A stretch of DNA of 64,000 bases from Mauremys mutica (taxonomy: Eukaryota; Chordata; Testudines; Geoemydidae): positions 115,314-179,313 of the forward strand of contig NW_025422869.1 of NCBI RefSeq assembly GCF_020497125.1, given 5' to 3'. This document shows, piece by piece, positions 21,006 to 64,000 of the stretch (position 1 is its first letter; each line of letters begins with the position of its first letter). Under the pieces are notes generated by a model. It saw nothing but the letters and a program-made list of their open reading frames with translations, searched no databases and had not been told where the DNA came from. Made by a program: the position numbers and the translations under genes.

Positions 21006-21531
21006 GATTCTCTCTGCGCGCGTCCCTCGCTGCCCCACCTGAACCCGGCCTCGTCTTCTCGCCCCCCGGAACCCCTGCCCGCCAATTAGAGTGCGACTTC
21101 CTCCCCGCTCAACCAATCAGCACCGGAGGAGGGCGGGGCCCCAAGGGGAAGCGACCGACACCACTGACGCCACCTGCGCAGGCACGAGAGAAGGGCAGTA
21201 AATAACCGGCAGCTCGTCCAATCAGAAGCTCCCATGTCAGAAAAGGGACCAATCAGAAGGAACAAAGAAGGTGGGCGTTATTCGTAACCAATCCAAAGCC
21301 TCGTCTGGGTAGGACAGGGCCGTGAGAGGGCGAGATGGGGCGGTGTTTAGTTGGAACCAATCTAGAGCCTAGAGCGGTCTGATGGACAGGAAGCTGCACC
21401 TCTCAGAGGACATCAGTGGGAAGTCGTTAGCTGGACCCAGTAGGAGCGTGCTAGGAGGTTTGACGAGCAGCGACAAGAGCCTATCAGAGCCCGGCCCATC
21501 ATGGCGGCGCCCAGCGACTAGGGACCCGGCG
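21006..21531. promoter_or_regulatory. Shared divergent promoter of TEPSIN and NDUFAF8
   Basis: 526 bp separate the two start codons, inside a CpG-rich block running from about 20500 to 22100. Six CCAAT pentamers on the plus strand lie at 21082, 21113, 21218, 21249, 21288 and 21357; three are full CCAATCAG boxes for NF-Y. No TATA box is evident. An ATGGCGGC motif that resembles a YY1 site flanks both sides. Start sites are not determinable from sequence. Confidence 0.85.
21501..21521 (+). promoter_or_regulatory. Upstream ORF in the NDUFAF8 leader
   Basis: A six-codon frame, MAAPSD then TAG, ends 10 nt before the NDUFAF8 start. Its ATG has A at -3 and G at +4, a better context than the NDUFAF8 ATG (G at -3, T at +4). 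It would act only if transcription starts upstream of 21501. Confidence 0.5.
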
Positions 21532-21612
21532 ATGTCGGGCCAGGGGGTCTTGCTGCGAGCCCGGGAGCGGCTGCGGCGCTTCCCCGAGCTGCTGGCGGGA
21601 TGTCGGGACCAG
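21532..21612 (+). CDS. NDUFAF8: NDUFAF8 exon 1
   Basis: 81 bp, 27 codons ending CRDQ at donor CCAG|GTCGGG. The donor is chosen because it is the one that makes the first CX9C pair with exon 2. Confidence 0.92.
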
Positions 21613-22875
21613 GTCGGGGCCGGGCGGCGCGGGGAGCCCCGCACCCGGGGGGGGAGGAATCTCCCCGGCCAGTGCGGGCCGCTGGGAGCAGCTCGGGCCC
21701 GAGCCCGGGAGAGCCGCGGCGGCGCCTTCCCCAGCGGCCGGGCCGCCCCGCCCCGCCCCCGGCCTGGGGAGCGGCGGGAGCCCCGGGCTCGGGCTGGGGC
21801 TGAGCGGCGGGCGGCGGGAGCCCCGAGCTGGGAGGGGGGAGCGGCGGGAGCCCCGAGCTGGGAGGGGGGAGCGGCGGGAGCCCCGGGCTGGGAGGGGGGA
21901 GCGACGGGCGGCGGGAGCCCCGGGCTGGGAGGGGGGAGCCCGGGGGCGGGGCGGGAGCGGCGGGAGCCCCGGGCTGGGAGGGGGGAGCCCCGGGCGGCGG
22001 GAGCCCCGGGCTGGGAGGGGGGAGCCCGGGGGCGGGGCGGGAGCGGCGGGAGCCCCGGGCTGGGAGGGGGGCGGGGCGGGCGGCGGGAGCCCCGGGGCTG
22101 CCCCCTCCTCTTGCCCTGTCCAGGCTCTGCTGGGCAGGGCGGGTGCCTGACTCAGCCCGTTCTAACCCTTGGGGTCGGTGGCACGGCGAGAACAAGGCCG
22201 TGTGTGAATGTTTCTATGGCTCCGTGTGATTTTAGGCAGCGGCCTACGGCAGGTGTGTAGCTGCGACCACACCGGAGCTGCGGCAGGACGGGTGCTGGAA
22301 GGAGTTTGAGGCCCTGAAGCAGTGCTTCACCCAGGCAGTATGTTGCAGGGAATAGCTGTACACACACCGACTTGTGGCTGGTCCTTGGAGGGGGACTGGC
22401 CCGGACAGTTCAGGGCTGTCATGCTTAGACCCCCTGTGGTGCAGTGCCACAGGCAAAACCTGTGTCCAGGGTGGTAATTTTCAATCCTACGATTCATGCC
22501 CAGGGCATCTGAGGTCTAATACACCAGAACTGACCAATATAGCGATAGTCTAGTGGTTAAGGCACTGGACTGGGGCCAAGAATCTGTTAATTTTCAGCTG
22601 TGACTCAGCCAGTTCCAGTCTGCGCTGCAGGATAACAGTGCCCCTAAAGCACAAGGAAGTTGTGAGAATGAGCAAATGTTTGAACCACTCTGACCCAATG
22701 GGATAGTCCAAGTACAGAGGTAGACTGGGGCTGTTTCCCCCTCCATGGGGATCTTATCTGGCAAAGTCTTCACAACAAAGCAGGAACTGTATGTTGTAAT
22801 CAGAAAACACCAATCCTCTTCCTCCTAGCTTATCTGACTCTCTTCTTTTTACAGGCAAAGAAGACAATGAAGTGA
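21532..22875 (+). CDS. NDUFAF8: NDUFAF8, complex I assembly factor, complete, 3 coding exons
   Basis: NDUFAF8 (C17orf89) is a small mitochondrial protein that stabilises NDUFAF5, the enzyme that hydroxylates NDUFS7 during complex I assembly. Exons 21532-21612, 22236-22337 and 22855-22875 join in phase 0 to 67 residues; human has 74. The twin CX9C signature is intact: C24 and C34 are separated by RDQAAAYGR, and C47 and C57 by WKEFEALKQ, as expected of a CHCH fold. The N terminus LRARERLRRFPELLAGC is arginine-rich, matching human SRLRAFPERLAAC. The C terminus is AKKTMK. The reading frame is open upstream to an ATG at 21382, but homology places the start at 21532. The first donor is a less common GTCGGG. 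It is divergent with TEPSIN and convergent with SLC38A10. Confidence 0.95.
21811..22090. repeat. 30 bp GC-rich minisatellite in NDUFAF8 intron 1
   Basis: Units reading GCGGCGGGAGCCCCGAGCTG plus GGAGGGGGGA repeat with exact 30 bp spacing at 21811, 21841 and 21871, then degenerate with insertions to about 22090. They create a long in-frame read-through of exon 1 that is not coding. Confidence 0.9.
22236..22337 (+). CDS. NDUFAF8: NDUFAF8 exon 2
   Basis: Acceptor GATTTTAG, donor CAGGCA|GTATGT. 102 bp, 34 codons (AAAYGRCVAATTPELRQDGC, then WKEFEALKQCF), carrying three of the four CX9C cysteines. Confidence 0.95.
22338..22854. repeat. NDUFAF8 intron 2 with tRNA-derived SINE
   Basis: 517 bp. From 22541 to about 22690 the plus strand has ATAGTCTAGTGGTTAAGGCA and CTGGACTGGGGCCAAGAATC, the tRNA-like A-box side of a MIR/CORE-type SINE. 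Confidence 0.6.
22855..22875 (+). CDS. NDUFAF8: NDUFAF8 exon 3, stop
   Basis: Acceptor CTTTTTACAG; codons AKKTMK then TGA. Human ends AKKTLEGGC, so this exon is a few residues shorter. Confidence 0.92.
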   Translation, partial: AKKTMK

Positions 22876-23076
22876 AGGCATTGGTAACAATGCAGGGGAC
22901 TGGAATCTAGATTTACAGTCCTGACTGGTATCTGTCCAGCTGTAATCAGGTAGTTCCAGGACAGAAGAATTTGCATAATCTATAATTAAATCAGAAGGAA
23001 ATGGGAGCCTAATAATGGAATACTCAATTCTATTTCATGCAACCTCCTCCCCCAGCTGTTTCAAACAATGCATGTA

Positions 23077-23107
23077 AATAAATGTTTGGAAACTTTTTTT
23101 AAATAAA
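23077..23107 (+). terminator. NDUFAF8 polyadenylation signals
   Basis: Two AATAAA hexamers, at 23077-23082 and 23102-23107, lie about 200 bp after the stop codon. A T-rich stretch separates them. Confidence 0.65.
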
Positions 23108-24175
23108 ACTCCAAAATCTGAGTCAGTGTTTTAAGACCTGCTCTTTATTCTACAGTTTAACTAGGCAGTCTGGAAAGGGTAGCAAAAACTGCACTAAAAC
23201 TAAGCTTTTATTCTAATGAGCGGCTACACTCCCTTTGTTTGCTGCAGTACATGTAGCCTACTCTGGGATGGCCCTATTGTTATAGAGCTAGCGTTTGTCA
23301 TGTGGCTTTCCTGAGAATTTAGGATTCCATCTCCCTTCCCACAGGGTCCTAGGAACTGCTAGGGTGAGCAGAAATGCAGAATAGGTCACTTGAGAGAGGT
23401 TCTGCTTTACCTCACAGGATTTCATTATCTCTGCCCATATTATGACTAATGCTTAAGTTCTGCTAAAGCCATGGTACGCTAAAGAGCTGCCCCACTACAA
23501 CTGGAACCTTGCTGCTAAACCTCCACTTCCCCTGTGAATACAGGCTTTCAGACTGCAGCTTTGAAACCTAAGCACTGAAACTGCTAAGAAGAGGGAAGAA
23601 ATGGGCCAAGGTTACAGACCATGTCTGAGCTCCACCTAAGCGGTTGGCAGAGCTCCTCATCCCAGCGGCTCATGTTAACCTCAAGGCTGCCAGGGCCCTC
23701 CCAGTAGTGCAAGGACACTGGTTAAGTTTAGAGGGTTAACCATAGGGCTAGGGAGGAAATGCTGGGTACGAGGATGAGTAAATCCAAGCTGCAGCTTGAT
23801 AGAGGGTAGGAAGGTGCTAGCTAATGAAAAGCACTCGGATAAGAGCAGGTATGATCCTTGTCACTGCCTGGGGCATGTGCACCCTACTTTACACTGCTGT
23901 CACCCTGAAGCGAAACAATCAAAGTGGCATTTCATGAAATCTCCCATTTTGGGGCACACGGAGACCCTCCCTTCCCTCACTGCTCTTTTCTCCAGCCACT
24001 AGCTGCAGCAACGGCAGGGGGGATGCAGAATGAGCAGAGTTTCCTTAAGGATACATTTAGGGCTTCAGTTGCATCACTCCCCTCCCATCCTGGACAGCAG
24101 GAACCACCCCCCCGAGGGCAGCTTAACGGTGCTTGTTACAGCAAGAAGAGTTCAGATCAAAATGCTTTAACTTAT
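23108..24175. other. Gap between convergent genes
   Basis: The interval between the NDUFAF8 poly(A) signals and the candidate SLC38A10 signal. No gene or clear repeat recognised. Confidence 0.6.
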
Positions 24176-24181
24176 TTTATT
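24176..24181 (-). terminator. Candidate SLC38A10 polyadenylation signal
   Basis: AATAAA on the minus strand, about 2.2 kb after the stop codon. An ATTAAA at 25312-25317 is a nearer alternative, so the true 3' end is uncertain. Confidence 0.4.
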
Positions 24182-26387
24182 GATTTGCCTGGCGTGGCCA
24201 CTCCTCAGCCTTTCCCTGAGCACTGCAGATACAAGCTGGTCCTAGCATGGAGAGGTAAGAAGTTCCCTGCGTTTGTCCAGCTGGGAATGTCTCATTCACA
24301 ACACTGGCCAATTCCAGGTGCTGAGGAATGTCAGAATTATCTTTGGTCCCTTTGTGGGCGGCAGGCACCTCGGCAGCAGCACGTGGTCACCCTAAACTAC
24401 TGCTCACATGGTGTACGAGAAACAGTGCTCCCTGTGCCAGGCAGGATCGCAACACAAAGCTGACAGGGGCCAGGGGAGATCCCTGTACACACGCTAGGTG
24501 CAAGCTGGGCTGAAGGGGGGTGCATAAGGGAGTATTTAGTTCCCACCCCCAGAGCTCCCTTATAGCTTTAAAGGGCTAGTTCTTGCAGCAGGGGGCAGAC
24601 TTTAGTTTGGCCACTAGCAGAGGAGACTGCTGCACTGAAAGCATGTGTCTGACCTTCACAAACGCTAACAATCACACGGAGGCCGTTCTAGGGCCTCCTG
24701 CCCCAGAGCAGCTGTTACAAGAGTCCCAGATATGGGTTAATTGTGCTTTGAGACAGGGTCATGGGGGACTCCGGCTATGGCAATCCCGTCTACAACAGCC
24801 ACTCCGGGATGCATGCAAACGCCCCTCCTGACGTACAGCTGCCACAGACATTTAAGCACTTCAATAATCGGCCGACTTTACAGACGAGTCCCAATACTGT
24901 TCTTCCCTTCTAGGAGCTCAGAGTTCTCTAGTCTGAAGGCAGAGTCATCGCCCCCAGTGCCTCTCTCTCCAGCCCCCATCACAACAGTTACATAGTTCCC
25001 GCCTCCAGGAGGTTGATCTGATATGAACTAGATGAGGTTGGGTTACCAAAGGACTCCAGTTTAAAAAGCCAGGCAAAACCCAACACTGCTGAGGGCTACA
25101 GGCTCCTGGTAGGGCGAATGTCAATCCTTCTAGTGAAAGCTGGGGGATTTTTTTCTTACATTTGGCAATCAAGGTGTCTCATTTACCACCCTTTAAAATT
25201 TACTACTGATCCCCACTACTTGGACTCCTGAAACAAACCACTTCTCTTAAGAGGTTCCTTCCTCCGCTCATGTATACGTTACCCAAGTGTCTTGATTACC
25301 GACCTCAGTGGATTTAATCACACGCTGAAGAATTGCTCTGGGGGATACAACTATACCAAACATTACATGAACTCTGCAAAGGGAGACGAGAGGTAGGTAC
25401 GATTCTGAGCCAATCCTCCATGACACTGTCCCTTTAAATCATACGGTTTCATTCCCTGAGATCTGCTACTTCTTGCTGCAAATCTCAAGCCGTTTTGAGA
25501 GGGGAAGAAGGGAGGCTGCAGTTCCCAGCACATGCCCCTTAATGCACTTTGGGCAGGAATACGCCCGTTAAAAGCACAATTTGAAACGTAACAGCCAAGG
25601 AAGAGAAGAAGGTGAAGCTCTTCATTATTGCTAGTGTGCAGCCAACTGAATGATCCCTGGGAGGAAGGAGCAACACAACAGTAGCCGTTGTGCTTGGTTA
25701 AGGCAGCATCTGACATTAACTACACTGATATTCCTAGCACAAACTTCAACCCAACACACGTAAAGCTGACGGAACGGCTTCCCATTGAGAAAAACGTACC
25801 CCAGCAATTGGCTAACCCAGTCCTAGCGGACGTGTTTCCAATGCGGATCGCAACATTCCAGGAGAAGTGGAGCCGTGGCGAGCTCCCCCTCTCGAGGCCC
25901 AGATAAGTTGGACTAAGCAACTCAATGCACTTATTGGAGAAACATTTGCAAGGAGATGGTTTGAGCAACCTGGGGACGTGCCTCGATACGGAGTGGGAAA
26001 ATTGGGGCAGGACGGACAAGGCAATTCAACATGAACCAAACCAAACAGCACAGATCCTTTGGGAATGGGGAGGACCTTCGAAAGCCAGAGGGCAGTTGGA
26101 GCTTCTCTTTCTGGGTCACTGACTCTCCAGTCACCCCAATGACAAACACGGGCAGGATGTTAACATCAAAGTAAATGGATAGGCCATGGCGGCCCCCAGT
26201 TCCATGGAGACAGTGGTCTGAGGTCAGAATCAGCCCAAGGACTGTTGGGGCCCAGTCCAAGGGAAGTGCTGCTGGGTTAGACTGTCAGCAGTTGTGTTTG
26301 CAGCTGGAGTCCAAATGGTCGCTTGCTAAGCCGCAGACCTTCGGAGCGAGAACGGCTTCACCACCAGTAGAGCAAGGCCGGGTCTCG
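24182..26387 (-). other. Probable SLC38A10 3' UTR
   Basis: The stretch between the SLC38A10 stop codon and the candidate poly(A) signal. Only short incidental open frames are seen; no exon or repeat recognised. Confidence 0.45.
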
Positions 26388-63822
<37,435 letters not shown>

Positions 63823-64000
63823 CTGGCAAACGAGAAAAAAAAACACCACAGTGAGCCAAGGGAGGGTGCAGCCTGTGACACATACATCAGTTCGAAATTA
63901 ACAATAATCGTGATGAAGGGCAATTTGACAGGAATCTGCTAGTTTTGCATTTTGAGGTGGTTTCTCCTGCCCACCCTCCCATTTTTTTTTCGGACATGCC

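Noticed and set aside
21382..22260. 292-codon plus-strand open frame over NDUFAF8 exon 1
   Set aside because: Only the 27 codons at 21532-21612 are conserved. The rest is promoter sequence upstream and the 30 bp minisatellite downstream.

Overview
This window is nuclear DNA from an amniote, most likely a turtle. Genes are split into short exons with GT-AG borders and introns up to several kb. The repeats are CR1 LINEs, hAT-type miniature transposons, a Penelope-like fragment and MIR-like SINEs, a mix I associate with turtles. The turtle call rests on remembered repeat families, not on a search. Four genes are recognised by translating spliced exons: CEP131 (5' end only), TEPSIN, NDUFAF8 and SLC38A10 (all but its first exons). 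Their order and strands (CEP131 -, TEPSIN -, NDUFAF8 +, SLC38A10 -) match the human 17q25.3 block.

Layout. 1-2.9 kb holds the first two coding exons of CEP131 on the minus strand; the rest of that gene lies left of the window. 2.9-7 kb is its 5' non-coding side, with a GC-rich likely promoter flanked by two GC-rich minisatellites and a Penelope-like fragment. 9.4-21.0 kb is TEPSIN: 13 coding exons whose junctions all keep frame, giving 608 residues. 21.0-21.5 kb is a shared divergent promoter with CCAAT boxes; a row of CRE-like sites lies just inside TEPSIN intron 1. 21.5-23.1 kb is NDUFAF8, three coding exons, 67 residues. 23.1-24.2 kb is the gap between two convergent genes. 24.2-63.8 kb is SLC38A10, with 14 recognised coding exons plus one candidate cassette exon; its first exons lie right of the window.

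The neighbours do not form a pathway. CEP131 is a centriolar-satellite protein, TEPSIN an AP-4 coat accessory protein, NDUFAF8 a mitochondrial complex I assembly factor, and SLC38A10 an amino-acid transporter. TEPSIN and NDUFAF8 start 526 bp apart in opposite directions and probably share promoter control.

I found no undescribed biological system. The most useful leads are a frame-preserving candidate exon of SLC38A10 at 36753-36872, a phased CRE array, a run of six same-strand CCAAT boxes, and a strong-context upstream ORF 10 nt before the NDUFAF8 start. Many long open frames here are GC-rich repeat artefacts and are left out.
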